A DNA stretch of 25,069 nucleotides from CAZMRW01 sp964568805 (GCA_964568805.1 CAZMRW010000071.1:1-25069); one strand, 5' to 3'. Positions 1 through 7,127 are shown, counted from the first letter of the stretch. The notes: generated by a model from the sequence alone, not told the origin. Numbers and translations are program-made.

Positions 1-2
1 TT

Positions 3-1208
3 CCGCGCCTTAAAGTGATCAAGCTGGAACAAAATTACCGGTCGACCGGCCGCATTCTCAAAGTTGCCAACCAGCTCATCGCCAATAACCCGCATGCCAT
101 TGAAAAAAGGCTTTGGAGCGAGCTCGGCTATGGCGATCCGCTACGGGTGTTGAGCCATAAGGATGAACTGATCGAAGCCCAGCAGGTTGTTTCAGAAATC
201 ATTCACCATAAATTTAAAACCGGCGGCGGTTATCAGGATTATGCCATTTTGTATCGAGGCAATCATCAGTCCCGGTTATTCGAACGGTGTTTACGTGAAA
301 ACAATATCCCGTATTTTATCAGCGGCAGCACCTCGTTTTTCGCTTATACCGAAATCAAGGACATCCTGGGTTATTTGCGCCTTTTGGTAAACCCGGACGA
401 TGATGCCGCGTTTTTGCGCATCATCAATACGCCCAGGCGGGAAATCGGCCCGACGACGCTGGAAAAACTTGGCGATTATGCCAACGACCGCCATATCAGC
501 CTGTTCGCCGCCAGTTTCGAACTGGGGCTGCGGCAGAAACTATCCGAAAAGGCATCACATCGGCTGGAAAAGTTCTGCAACTGGATCATCGATACCGCCG
601 ATCGCATAGAACGCGGCGATACCTTTGCCGTCATCGAGCAAATGATAGATCAGATCGGTTACTCACAATGGCTGAATGAAAATAGCAAGTCGAAGGAATC
701 GGCCGAACGCAAAATGAAAAACGTCTACGAGCTGATCGACTGGCTGAAGCGTATCGCACAAAAGGAAGGCGACAATGCAGCCCTGGCCGACATCGTCTCT
801 AAAATCATGTTGATGGACATACTGGAACGGAATGAAGAAGAGCAAGCCGGCGATCAGGTCAGCTTGATGACCCTGCATGCGGCCAAGGGACTCGAATTTC
901 CGCATGTTTTCCTGATTGGCATGGAAGAAAATATCTTGCCCCACCAAAACAGCCTGGAAACCGGCAACCTCGAAGAGGAGCGCCGTCTTGCCTATGTCGG
1001 CATCACCCGTGCTCAGCGATCGTTAACTTTCAGCTACTGTACCCATCGAAAACGCTACGGAGAGGTGAGCGAGTGCGAGCCCAGCCGGTTTTTGAGCGAA
1101 CTACCCGAAGACGACCTCGAATGGGCAAGTAAAAGGCAATTGGATCCGGAAGTCAAAAAAGAAAACGCTAAGTCATTTTTTGCAACAGCAAGAGCAATTA
1201 CATCGTAA
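3..1208 (+). CDS. rep: ATP-dependent DNA helicase Rep, C-terminal part (5' end outside window)
   Basis: Superfamily 1A 3'-5' DNA helicase that helps replication forks pass protein blocks; cytoplasmic. The reading frame is open from the window edge, so about 400 C-terminal residues of a usual ~670 are present. Visible helicase motifs are QNYRST near the start (motif IV), the segment with SLMTLHAAKGLEF (motif V), and EEERRLAYVGITRAQ (motif VI), the last holding the arginine that contacts ATP. The segment with YRGNHQSR and FFAYTEIKDILGYLRLL is typical of the Rep/UvrD/PcrA 2A-2B region. Rep is preferred over UvrD because of overall similarity to E. coli Rep and the short C-terminal tail; UvrD-like remains a minor alternative. 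A GTG at position 15 is internal, not a real start. The gene ends 69 nt before a tRNA gene on the same strand. Confidence 0.93.
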   Translation, partial: PRLKVIKLEQNYRSTGRILKVANQLIANNPHAIEKRLWSELGYGDPLRVLSHKDELIEAQQVVSEIIHHKFKTGGGYQDYAILYRGNHQSRLFERCLRENNIPYFISGSTSFFAYTEIKDILGYLRLLVNPDDDAAFLRIINTPRREIGPTTLEKLGDYANDRHISLFAASFELGLRQKLSEKASHRLEKFCNWIIDTADRIERGDTFAVIEQMIDQIGYSQWLNENSKSKESAERKMKNVYELIDWLKRIAQKEGDNAALADIVSKIMLMDILERNEEEQAGDQVSLMTLHAAKGLEFPHVFLIGMEENILPHQNSLETGNLEEERRLAYVGITRAQRSLTFSYCTHRKRYGEVSECEPSRFLSELPEDDLEWASKRQLDPEVKKENAKSFFATARAITS

Positions 1209-1233
1209 TCGTTTTGCGCCCCTGAAAACAATA

Positions 1234-1265
1234 TTGTCGTAATTATTCTCGCAATCGGTTAAAAT
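1234..1265 (+). promoter_or_regulatory. Probable promoter of tRNA-Arg
   Basis: A TAAAAT hexamer (1260-1265) lies 12 nt before the mature tRNA 5' end, a normal distance for a tRNA promoter -10 box. The best -35 match is TTGTCG at 1234-1239, 20 nt upstream, which is longer than ideal; using GTTAAA at 1258 as the -10 gives 18 nt. Placement is therefore approximate. Confidence 0.4.
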
Positions 1266-1277
1266 GCATGGCTCAAT

Positions 1278-1354
1278 GCGCCCGTAGCTCAGCTGGATAG
1301 AGCGCAGCCCTCCGGAGGCTGAGGTCAGAGGTTCGAATCCTCTCGGGCGCGCCA
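1278..1354 (+). tRNA. tRNA-Arg, anticodon CCG
   Basis: A complete 77-nt cloverleaf with encoded CCA. Acceptor stem GCGCCCG pairs with CGGGCGC; D stem GCTC/GAGC; anticodon stem CAGCC (1305-1309) and GGCTG (1317-1321) enclose the loop CTCCGGA, with anticodon CCG at 1312-1314; T arm AGAGG-TTCGAAT-CCTCT; discriminator G then CCA (1352-1354). CCG reads CGG arginine codons. It stands alone between rep and a less conserved stretch; no second copy of its 3' end was found nearby, so use as an integration site is not shown. Confidence 0.97.
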
Positions 1355-1363
1355 TGTAATATT

Positions 1364-1388
1364 TTGATAAATAATGATAATTTATCAA
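1364..1388 (+). terminator. AT-rich hairpin just after tRNA-Arg, possible terminator
   Basis: Perfect 8-bp inverted repeat TTGATAAA (1364-1371) and TTTATCAA (1381-1388) with a 9-nt loop, starting 10 nt after the tRNA CCA. The stem is AT-rich and only a short T run follows, so it would be a weak intrinsic terminator or a processing signal. Confidence 0.4.
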
Positions 1389-1783
1389 TTTGCCATCGTA
1401 AAAAATATGCTAAGAATACGACGATGCACCAAATAGTGCACTAGTCTATTTTGTAATGCGCGTATTTCCTAGCGTTCATCACTTCGGGAATGGAGCTTTT
1501 ATTTATCCCCATTCGCAAAATAACCCGAAAAATAAGGTATCAGGACTATTCATCATTATAGAGTTAGTTCTTGTGCACGCCCCACTCATAGGAAGCACCG
1601 CCCTTGGGGCTTTTTGGAGAGTCCCGGCGGCGCTTTCCGGGTATAGCTGCCCAGTGGCTTCAATTTGACGGGATAAGTTAGAAGTGTTAGAAATTACAAA
1701 ATCGGGTCATGTACCTTTAGTCTCCGTGTTACTTTAACGAGGAAGGCCGGGGATATTTCAATCTTTTTTCGTTGTGTCTGACG
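1389..1783. other. Intergenic stretch without a supported gene
   Basis: About 395 nt between the tRNA hairpin and the operator-like palindrome of the next gene. A 70-codon open frame at 1456-1668 has no recognisable domain, no ribosome binding site and atypical composition, and I do not accept it. A small GCCC-TTG-GGGC hairpin followed by five T lies near 1602-1617 and may be a weak plus-strand terminator. Nothing else recognisable was seen. Confidence 0.6.
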
Positions 1784-1803
1784 TATGAATACCAGTATTC
1801 ATA
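1784..1803. promoter_or_regulatory. Perfect 20-bp operator-like palindrome
   Basis: TATGAATAC (1784-1792), spacer CA, then GTATTCATA (1795-1803): a perfect 9-bp inverted repeat with a 2-nt spacer. It lies about 93 nt before the start of the secreted 422-aa protein gene and overlaps the position where the -35 box would sit relative to the extended -10 at 1815-1823. The geometry suits a dimeric DNA-binding regulator; which one is unknown. Confidence 0.55.
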
Positions 1804-1814
1804 ATAATTAATAA

Positions 1815-1823
1815 TGGTATCAT
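1815..1823 (+). promoter_or_regulatory. Candidate extended -10 promoter element
   Basis: TGG followed by TATCAT matches an extended -10 (TGn-TATAAT type). No good -35 hexamer is present 17 nt upstream, where the palindrome ends, which fits an extended -10 promoter or one that depends on an activator. Predicted transcript start is near 1830, giving a leader of about 65 nt. Confidence 0.35.
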
Positions 1824-1895
1824 CGCCTTAAAAAGTGATTGATATGGAAAGCTGACAATGATTTTAGCAACATTTTATCTCCAGGGGCGTTAATC

Positions 1896-3164
1896 ATGAA
1901 GAAAACCGCTGTCATCGCTATTCTGTTAACGTTCACAGCTCTCCATAGTGTCAGGGTCTATGCAGAGCCAGCTATTACAACGGGCTCGGTTGATGAGGGA
2001 ACTAATACTGCGATCTTGCTTGGGGGTATTCGCAACTTTATCAACGATGCCATCAATAATGCCCGGAACACAGGTCATTATCTGCTCTTTAAAAGTGGAA
2101 CCGAACTAAAGAGCATGATAGATACCTGGGAAAAAGCGAACCCCACACTGATCGACAAAACCTTTCGGGAATTAGACACATCGCAACAAAAATTCCTCAC
2201 CGGTGCAAATATCGCCGCCAAAAAACTTAACCAGGACGCTGCTGCACAAAAGGATGCCGCAACGATGATCGCCGAGCTGGCGAACCAAACCGTTGCTGAT
2301 GCCGGGATATTTGATGGAAAACTTGCACTTTTTAGCTATTCGCCGCGGATTGCCTATCCAGGCATGAGAAAATCTATATCCTTGATTATTCGAGGCATCA
2401 ATTTCAACAAGGCAAACCCACGAATCACGTTACCCAACGGAAAATCAGCATCTCGTGTTTCTCTGTCAAAACAAGAGGCTGTTTTTTCAGTGCCAACTTC
2501 AGTCTTTAAATTTGAGCCGTCAAAGGCTGGATTCAGCAGGCTAAAGTTAAGCTACCTAACTTCGAAGAAAAAACGCGAAAGTACCGACATTGCGGTGCTG
2601 CAGTTACCGAAAAAAATTGGCGATTTCGCGCTGCAAATCAGAGCAAGAGACACCGTGCGGGACATTTGGGAAGGTATGCGCCAGTTTTACTGGTCAGGTC
2701 GAAACGAATCCAAGATACAGTCACAAGGTCCGCATGATAGTGGTTGGAAAATGATTACTTCATCCCTCCGACAAGGCCGCGCGTGGGGTGAGGCGGGCAA
2801 AGGCTGTTTTATTGCTTCAAATAACGAGCAAGGCTTTGCGATTGAGCTTCGCGTCGGCGCTATCAGTACAGATCTGGACCAGGATGCACTTGGCTATCAG
2901 TACTGCGAATGGCACTGGAAGGAATATTTCGAAAGACAAGTCATAAACGAACAGCCTCCCATTAGTGGACAAATCAATTGGTCGAAAGACATCACTCTGT
3001 CATTTCCTGTAAACACAGTGAGTTTGATATTACGAGTAAAGACATGGGGCGGCATCGAGCGCGCAATCACCGGTTCGCATGAAGAACCTTTCTACCGGGT
3101 TGTGGATAAAGGGGATTTTTTAGTGATAAAGCCCCAGATCCCTGCCGATCTGAATGAGTTCTGA
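1896..3164 (+). CDS. Secreted orphan protein with Ig-like segment, 422 aa
   Basis: Function not recognised. I chose the ATG at 1896 over the in-frame ATG at 1839 because it gives a clean Sec signal peptide (MKKTA, hydrophobic core, VYA at 21-23 as cleavage site) and has CAGGGG about 9 nt upstream. Residues 30-140 look helical and polar, with many Ala/Lys/Asp. Residues 143-235 read as beta strands beginning LFSYSPRIAYPG and holding RGINFNKANPRITLPNG, which resembles IPT/TIG Ig-like domains, where YSP/GxNF patterns are common. Residues 245-400 contain several Trp-rich segments (WEGMRQFYW, CEWHWKEYF) and two cysteines, C304 and C337, that could form a disulfide. The mature protein is probably periplasmic, surface or extracellular. 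It has no operon partner. Possible identity as an adhesin or carbohydrate-binding protein is speculation. Confidence 0.75.
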   Translation: MKKTAVIAILLTFTALHSVRVYAEPAITTGSVDEGTNTAILLGGIRNFINDAINNARNTGHYLLFKSGTELKSMIDTWEKANPTLIDKTFRELDTSQQKFLTGANIAAKKLNQDAAAQKDAATMIAELANQTVADAGIFDGKLALFSYSPRIAYPGMRKSISLIIRGINFNKANPRITLPNGKSASRVSLSKQEAVFSVPTSVFKFEPSKAGFSRLKLSYLTSKKKRESTDIAVLQLPKKIGDFALQIRARDTVRDIWEGMRQFYWSGRNESKIQSQGPHDSGWKMITSSLRQGRAWGEAGKGCFIASNNEQGFAIELRVGAISTDLDQDALGYQYCEWHWKEYFERQVINEQPPISGQINWSKDITLSFPVNTVSLILRVKTWGGIERAITGSHEEPFYRVVDKGDFLVIKPQIPADLNEF

Positions 3165-3288
3165 AGCATCCGGACTGCCCCTCTCTGCAAGTAATTGGTA
3201 AATCAGCGCCTCCTTGTACCGGGCGAGTAGGGCGTTTTTGAGCACTCTGCTAGAATATACTCATCGCACTTCAAACTTCGGCGCTTTT

Positions 3289-3308
3289 TTCCCCTACTTA
3301 TTGGGGAA
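3289..3308. repeat. Inverted repeat between orphan gene and ASCH-like gene
   Basis: TTCCCC (3289-3294) and GGGGAA (3303-3308) form a perfect 6-bp stem with an 8-nt loop. It follows six T residues on the plus strand, so on the minus strand it precedes AAAAAA rather than a T run; it does not look like an intrinsic terminator on either strand. Role unknown. Confidence 0.4.
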
Positions 3309-3397
3309 TGCCAGAAAAGGGAATCGAATCACGAATTTTGATGTGAGTAAATTTTATCATTTCACATAATTAAAAAGTTTTAGAGAACTTGGAAAAA

Positions 3398-3733
3398 ATG
3401 GATATAAAACCGACAAAAAACTGCTCGATAGACCGCCTCGTCACGCAGCCCAGATTAATAGAAGCGGTCAAAAAAGGAATGAAAACTCAGCAACGCCGAG
3501 ATGGAGTTTACGGATGGCCGGGAGAAACTTTCGAGCTGGACGGTATGACTTTTGTCATAACCGATTTGCAACGTCAACGTTTAGGCGATATGACCGATGA
3601 AGACGCAAAAGCCGAAGGCTTCCCTGGTCTTGAGAGTTATAAGGATATTATTTTAAAGATGCATGCCGGCATGACTTGGAGCGATGATAGTCTGGTATGG
3701 GTTCATAGCTTTGCTGCCAGAAAAGAGGACTGA
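3398..3733 (+). CDS. Small ASCH-like (PUA-fold) protein, 111 aa
   Basis: Likely ASCH-superfamily protein, a fold built for binding RNA or nucleotides; exact role unknown. Features that suggest this: an N-terminal QPRLIEAVKKGMKTQQRR segment (basic, 'x-K-T-x-x-R-R' as in ASCH proteins), YGWPGETFELDGMTFVITDLQRQRLGDMTDEDAKAEGF in which the 'T-D-L-x-x-x-x-L-G-D-M-T-x-E-D-A-x-x-E-G-F' pattern is typical, and a closing SLVWVHSF strand. I use the ATG at 3398; a TTG at 3389 in frame would add three residues. No strong ribosome binding site is seen (GGA at 3391). It stands alone between an orphan gene and a convergent cyclase gene. Similar small ASCH proteins occur in phages and accessory regions. Confidence 0.7.
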   Translation: MDIKPTKNCSIDRLVTQPRLIEAVKKGMKTQQRRDGVYGWPGETFELDGMTFVITDLQRQRLGDMTDEDAKAEGFPGLESYKDIILKMHAGMTWSDDSLVWVHSFAARKED

Positions 3734-3847
3734 GCAGTAGCTTAAAGAGCCGGCAATTTGGCAGTGCATGGATGCCTGCTGGATTTTGGGTTGGTGACCG
3801 CTGCAATATCCGCATTGGGGTTATTCGGCGTTTTCCGGTTGGGAAAT

Positions 3848-4897
3848 TTAACCCATCACCAGATTTCGACCCGCTTCTTTACCCTTATAAAGGGCCATAT
3901 CAGCCAGTTTGAGGCAATCCTCTATGGAATGGTCGAATTGATGTTGAGACAATCCGAACGTCATGGTAATAGAGAATTCCCGCCCTTCCATGTGGAAGCG
4001 CTCTTCGGAAACGGCTTTCCGAATTTTTTCGGCAATGACGCGTGCTCCGTGGATATCGGTGTGGGGCAGCATGATGAGAAATTCTTCGCCGCCCCATCGG
4101 GCAATGGCATCCCCACTCCGTAAATATTTTTTCATGAAGTCGGCGGCCGCGCCAAGAATGTAATCGCCGCAACTATGGCCGTAGGTGTCATTAAATTTTT
4201 TGAAATAATCGATGTCAACGAAGATCAACGATAAATCCGATTGGCTGCGTGCAGACAGTTTTTCGTAGTAATCGAGACAATCCTGCATTCTTCTTCTATT
4301 GAACAGTCCGGTTAACGGGTCGGTATGGGCCTGTTTTTCAAGTTCCTTCTCCAATGATTGCGAGGCTATTCGGAAATAGTAACTGATCACGCAAATGGCG
4401 GTGAAGGATATGATAATATTGATATTATTGATGATTGAAGTCAGTTGCGGGGAGAGAGGTGATGGAACCCCCATTGAGTCATGCGTATAGGCGTTTAAAA
4501 AAATAAACAGGATGCAAAAAACGATAGATATTAAAATAATGGTACGTCCTTCAAACTGGTTATTAAATAACGTAAAAGGAACGGCTGCGAAAAGATAATA
4601 CTGGAAGCCGCTATGCCAGCCTGTTTCCGGAACGACCAGCAGTGTATGCAAAGCGACCTCAATTGTCATGAGTATAACTGCCGTTTGATGTTTTCCTCGC
4701 TTATTAAACAGCCAGCTCGAAATCCACATTAATGAACTGAAAACATTAAAGAGGGACAGAAAGTTAAGGTCCAGCCAGTAGAATAACGGAACCAGGATGA
4801 CATGGACGGTTATTCCTACAAAACCGATAGTATTAATGACAAGATAGATACGATAATCTTTAAGCTGGACCCAGTCGGTTTTTTTTATGGTTTCCAC
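3848..4897 (-). CDS. Membrane-bound diguanylate cyclase, 349 aa
   Basis: Makes the second messenger c-di-GMP from two GTP. The N-terminal ~175 residues hold about six hydrophobic segments (near 18-38, 45-63, 72-90, 99-112, 118-136, 158-176), an uncharacterised membrane sensor. A short coiled linker (SLEKELEKQ, 181-189) leads to a GGDEF domain: HTDPLTGLFNRR (191-202), metal-binding VDID (227-230), FKKFNDTYGHSCGD (232-245) and the active-site GGEEF (269-273). The product-inhibition site RxxD is present as RSGD (260-263), exactly five residues before GGEEF, so the enzyme should be active and feedback-inhibited. There is no EAL domain. The start is GTG at 4897, with AGAGAG upstream. No neighbour explains its signal; it faces a small ASCH-like gene and lies downstream of hemF on the same strand. 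Confidence 0.93.
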   Translation of the reverse strand: METIKKTDWVQLKDYRIYLVINTIGFVGITVHVILVPLFYWLDLNFLSLFNVFSSLMWISSWLFNKRGKHQTAVILMTIEVALHTLLVVPETGWHSGFQYYLFAAVPFTLFNNQFEGRTIILISIVFCILFIFLNAYTHDSMGVPSPLSPQLTSIINNINIIISFTAICVISYYFRIASQSLEKELEKQAHTDPLTGLFNRRRMQDCLDYYEKLSARSQSDLSLIFVDIDYFKKFNDTYGHSCGDYILGAAADFMKKYLRSGDAIARWGGEEFLIMLPHTDIHGARVIAEKIRKAVSEERFHMEGREFSITMTFGLSQHQFDHSIEDCLKLADMALYKGKEAGRNLVMG

Positions 4898-5245
4898 TTT
4901 AATATCTCTCTACTTTGCTTACGAAAACCCGGTCGGCGGGACCCTCACATCAGGTTGATTAATATAAGACCATCAAGAGGATGCCTATCATATATAACCG
5001 GTAAATAATAGCAGAAAGACAAAATGCTATCAGAAACCATGATAGCATGTCGAGTTGATGTTTTGATTCGGTAATTTTACCGCGGCGACTTTCATGCCAT
5101 CGGCCGCCAAACTAACAAGGTGAATATGCTGTATATAGAAATCGGTCTGAACTGGCTGCGATTCCGCTTTCAACAGAATTGACCGGGAATCCTGAGCGTT
5201 CAAACTGGTTGATAGGGCGCATAATCAGGATGTTAGATTAGCAGT
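4898..5245. other. Intergenic region between hemF and the cyclase gene
   Basis: About 348 nt with no convincing gene. It holds the hemF terminator (separate entry), a perfect palindrome CGGTAA-TT-TTACCG at 5069-5082, and near 4927-4944 on the minus strand a small CCCG/CGGG hairpin in the cyclase leader. I compared the leader with the conserved parts of the c-di-GMP-I riboswitch and found no match. Confidence 0.5.
5018..5048 (-). terminator. Probable intrinsic terminator of hemF
   Basis: ATGCTATCA (5024-5032) and TGATAGCAT (5040-5048) form a perfect 9-bp stem with a 7-nt loop. Read on the minus strand it ends in TTTTGTCTTT, an acceptable T tract, about 200 nt after the hemF stop. Confidence 0.6.
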
Positions 5246-6160
5246 TTAAATTTCAAGCCAGTTTTGCGGTTGCAAATACTGTTCGTACAGCACAGCCTCA
5301 GCGCTCCCCGGTTCGGGTTGCCAGTTATATTTCCAATGGGCGACGGGCGGCATCGACATGAGTATTGATTCGGTGCGTCCGCCTGATTGCAATCCAAACA
5401 ACGTGCCTCGGTCATAGACCAGATTGAATTCAACATATCGGCCTCTGCGGTAAAGCTGAAAATTTCGCTCTCTGCTTCCGAAAACCGTGTTTTTGCGTTT
5501 TTGCACAATCGGCAGATAGGCCTTGATATAATGGTCGCCGACGCTTTGCATAAAGGCAAATGACTTTTCAAATCCCCATTCGTTCAGGTCGTCAAAGAAC
5601 AAGCCGCCGATGCCCCGGGTTTCATTCCTGTGTTTGAGAAAAAAATACTCGTCACACCATTTTTTGTAAACGCCATAAATATCGTCGCCGAATGGCTGGC
5701 AAGCGTCCTGTGCCGTCCGGTGCCAGTGGATCACATCTTCTCTAAAAGGGTAATACGGGGTTAGATCGAAACCGCCGCCGAACCACCAGATAGTCGGCTC
5801 GCCGGGTTTTTCCGCGATGAGAAAACGCACGTTGGCATGCGAAGTCGGCACATACGGATTGTTGGGATGAATGACCAGAGAAACGCCCATCGCTTGAAAT
5901 TGACGGTCGGCAAGTTCCGGTCGTTTGGCTGTGGCCGAAGGGGGCAGGTTAAATCCCGAAACATGGGAAAAGTTAACGCCGCCCTGTTCGATAAATTGCC
6001 CTTCAGCTAAAACGCGGGTTCTGCCGCCTCCGCCCTCGGTCCGTTGCCACCGATCTTCTATAAACCGGGCTTCAGGCTCTTCGCCTTCCAGGGCTCGGCA
6101 AATTTGATCCTGTAAATTGAGAAGATAGTTTTTTACCTGATTGATATCGTCAATATTCAT
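5246..6160 (-). CDS. hemF: Oxygen-dependent coproporphyrinogen III oxidase HemF, 304 aa
   Basis: Converts coproporphyrinogen III to protoporphyrinogen IX by two O2-dependent oxidative decarboxylations, the aerobic step of haem synthesis; soluble, usually a dimer. Length is close to E. coli HemF (299 aa). Family hallmarks are seen in order: the region with GGGGRTRVLAEG and GGVNFSHVSG (residues 40-70), VIHPNNPYVPTSHANVRF, WWFGGGFDLTPYYPF, the segment KHRNETRGIGGLFFDDLNEW, and near the C terminus RRGRYVEFNLVYDRGTLFGLQSGGRTESILMSMPP. The conserved histidines and the Arg/Asp residues of the substrate pocket appear intact. The ATG at 6160 has only a weak purine-rich upstream segment. It is a single-gene unit with a terminator at 5018-5048. 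The oxygen-dependent form fits an aerobe. Confidence 0.97.
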   Translation of the reverse strand: MNIDDINQVKNYLLNLQDQICRALEGEEPEARFIEDRWQRTEGGGGRTRVLAEGQFIEQGGVNFSHVSGFNLPPSATAKRPELADRQFQAMGVSLVIHPNNPYVPTSHANVRFLIAEKPGEPTIWWFGGGFDLTPYYPFREDVIHWHRTAQDACQPFGDDIYGVYKKWCDEYFFLKHRNETRGIGGLFFDDLNEWGFEKSFAFMQSVGDHYIKAYLPIVQKRKNTVFGSRERNFQLYRRGRYVEFNLVYDRGTLFGLQSGGRTESILMSMPPVAHWKYNWQPEPGSAEAVLYEQYLQPQNWLEI

Positions 6161-6606
6161 TTTTCATTTGGACTGTTATTTGTCGTCAGAAGTAAGTTCA
6201 TCCTTTTTTCCAGGCGTCGTAAACGAGGGAATCCGGCTGTTAACCGCTTTGTGGTATTCCAAATGGTTTCCAGTACACGAAACGGCCAGGCCTTGAAAAT
6301 TAATGATCGACCGATGTATTACGTATTACAGCGTTCGATCGCACTAAACGCAATATCCATGTTTCGGGCGCACACATGAAGAGTTTAACATTGGGATATT
6401 ATCCCATCCACCTATAATATTGTTTATCAAAGGACCATGCGAGCAATGATTTTCGCAAAATAATAGAGTCAACACTGCTCAGCAGACGGTTTAGCCTGTA
6501 AACAACGTAGGGGACATCGAACGAAGGAAAAGGCTGATTAAGCAGCCAGGCTAATAACGTATAACGTTAGCCGGTTTGAATTTATTGCGGGGGATGGGGT
6601 TTTGAA
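6161..6606. other. Intergenic region with a promoter and several hairpins, no gene
   Basis: About 446 nt between hemF and the cold-shock gene. It contains a sigma70-like plus-strand promoter overlapped by a palindrome (6391-6418) and, further on, hairpins GGCTG-ATTAAG-CAGCC (6532-6547) and TAACGT-ATA-ACGTTA (6555-6569) flanked by GGC/GCC. An eight-codon frame starts with ATG at 6437 but has poor spacing to its purine run. A structured plus-strand RNA is possible but unproven. Confidence 0.45.
6391..6418 (+). promoter_or_regulatory. Candidate sigma70 promoter overlapped by a palindrome
   Basis: TTGGGA (6391-6396), 16 nt, then a consensus TATAAT (6413-6418). The palindrome TGGGATA-T-TATCCCA (6392-6406) covers the -35 and half of the spacer, an arrangement typical of a repressor site. 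It points right, away from hemF and into a region with no protein gene on the plus strand. Confidence 0.45.
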
Positions 6607-6645
6607 TTACAGGCTGCGGCGCAGAAAATGCGCCACAGCCTGTAA
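6607..6645 (-). terminator. Strong hairpin after the cold-shock gene
   Basis: TTACAGGCTG (6607-6616) pairs with CAGCCTGTAA (6636-6645), continued inside by GGCGCA/TGCGCC after one mismatch, with a GAAAA loop: 16 pairs in all. It begins 7 nt beyond the cold-shock stop codon. The T tract on the minus strand is poor (TTCAAAAC), so it may act more as a 3' end protector than as a classical terminator, or serve both strands. Confidence 0.6.
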
Positions 6646-6652
6646 AAGCAAC

Positions 6653-6868
6653 TTAAGCGATAACGCTTACGTTTTCAGCTTGCGGGCCTTTTTGGCCTTG
6701 CGTTACGTTGAACTGTACTTTTTGACCTTCATCCAGCGATTTGTAGCCGCCGGCGTTTTGAATTTGTTGAAAGTGTACGAAAACATCGGGTCCTGATTTC
6801 TGCTCGATAAAGCCGAAGCCTTTTTCAGAATTAAACCATTTAACGATGCCGGTAGTGACTGTAGACAT
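6653..6868 (-). CDS. CspA-family cold-shock protein, 71 aa
   Basis: Small single-domain OB-fold protein that binds single-stranded RNA and DNA and melts RNA structure. RNP1 is KGFGFI (16-21) and RNP2 is VFVHF (29-33); the start region GIVKWFNSEKGFGFI is highly typical and the length of about 70 aa is normal. The start codon has AGGA at a good distance. A strong promoter about 180 nt upstream (7025-7053) predicts a leader of roughly 150 nt, like the long leaders of cspA-type genes, and a large hairpin lies directly downstream. Whether it is cold-induced or housekeeping (CspC/E/D type) cannot be told from the protein. Confidence 0.96.
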   Translation of the reverse strand: MSTVTTGIVKWFNSEKGFGFIEQKSGPDVFVHFQQIQNAGGYKSLDEGQKVQFNVTQGQKGPQAENVSVIA

Positions 6869-6901
6869 AATAAGTCCTATAAAAATTGAGTATAAAGTTA
6901 A

Positions 6902-6914
6902 GCCTTAAAAAGGC
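6902..6914 (-). promoter_or_regulatory. Small hairpin in cold-shock gene leader
   Basis: GCCTT-AAA-AAGGC forms a perfect 5-bp stem about 34 nt before the start codon, within the predicted long leader. It could influence translation, but the evidence is only the repeat and its place. Confidence 0.3.
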
Positions 6915-7024
6915 AGGTAGAGCCGGTAAATTTGGAAATTACTTAATGAAAAACAGGACGAGAAACTACAGGAGAGACATCGAAATGGTAAACAGAGGGT
7001 AAATCTTATTTTCAAGCTGAGGGC

Positions 7025-7053
7025 AGTATGGGCTTCCTCGCCGGTGAAGTCAA
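7025..7053 (-). promoter_or_regulatory. Promoter of the cold-shock gene
   Basis: On the minus strand TTGACT (7053-7048), a 17-nt spacer, then CATACT (7030-7025). The -35 matches the consensus in five of six bases and the spacing is ideal. Transcription would start near 7018, giving a leader of about 150 nt. Confidence 0.6.
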
Positions 7054-7078
7054 GTTATATTCACCCATGTATTTATGT

Positions 7079-7127
7079 CCCGGCATTTTACGTATATCAG
7101 CATTGAATAAGCATTAACAATGCCGGG
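7079..7127. repeat. Long-range inverted repeat after DUF6494 gene
   Basis: CCCGGCAT (7079-7086) and ATGCCGGG (7120-7127) are perfect 8-bp arms separated by 33 nt. It lies just after the DUF6494 stop codon and just upstream of the cold-shock promoter. No T run follows on the minus strand. It could form a 3' UTR stem or be an insulating element. Confidence 0.4.

Noticed and set aside
1456..1668. 70-codon open frame after tRNA-Arg
   Set aside because: No ribosome binding site, no recognisable domain and a composition unlike a protein; treated as chance.
3341..3367. CRP-like site (ATGTGA ... TCACAT) before the ASCH-like gene
   Set aside because: The half-sites are 15 nt apart instead of the 6 nt needed for CRP.
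1278..3740. tRNA-Arg as an integration site with flanking repeat
   Set aside because: I looked for a second copy of the tRNA 3' end in the variable stretch and found none; no integrase gene is present.
4898..5000. c-di-GMP riboswitch in the leader of the cyclase gene
   Set aside because: The leader has only a small CCCG/CGGG hairpin and lacks the conserved core of the c-di-GMP-I class.
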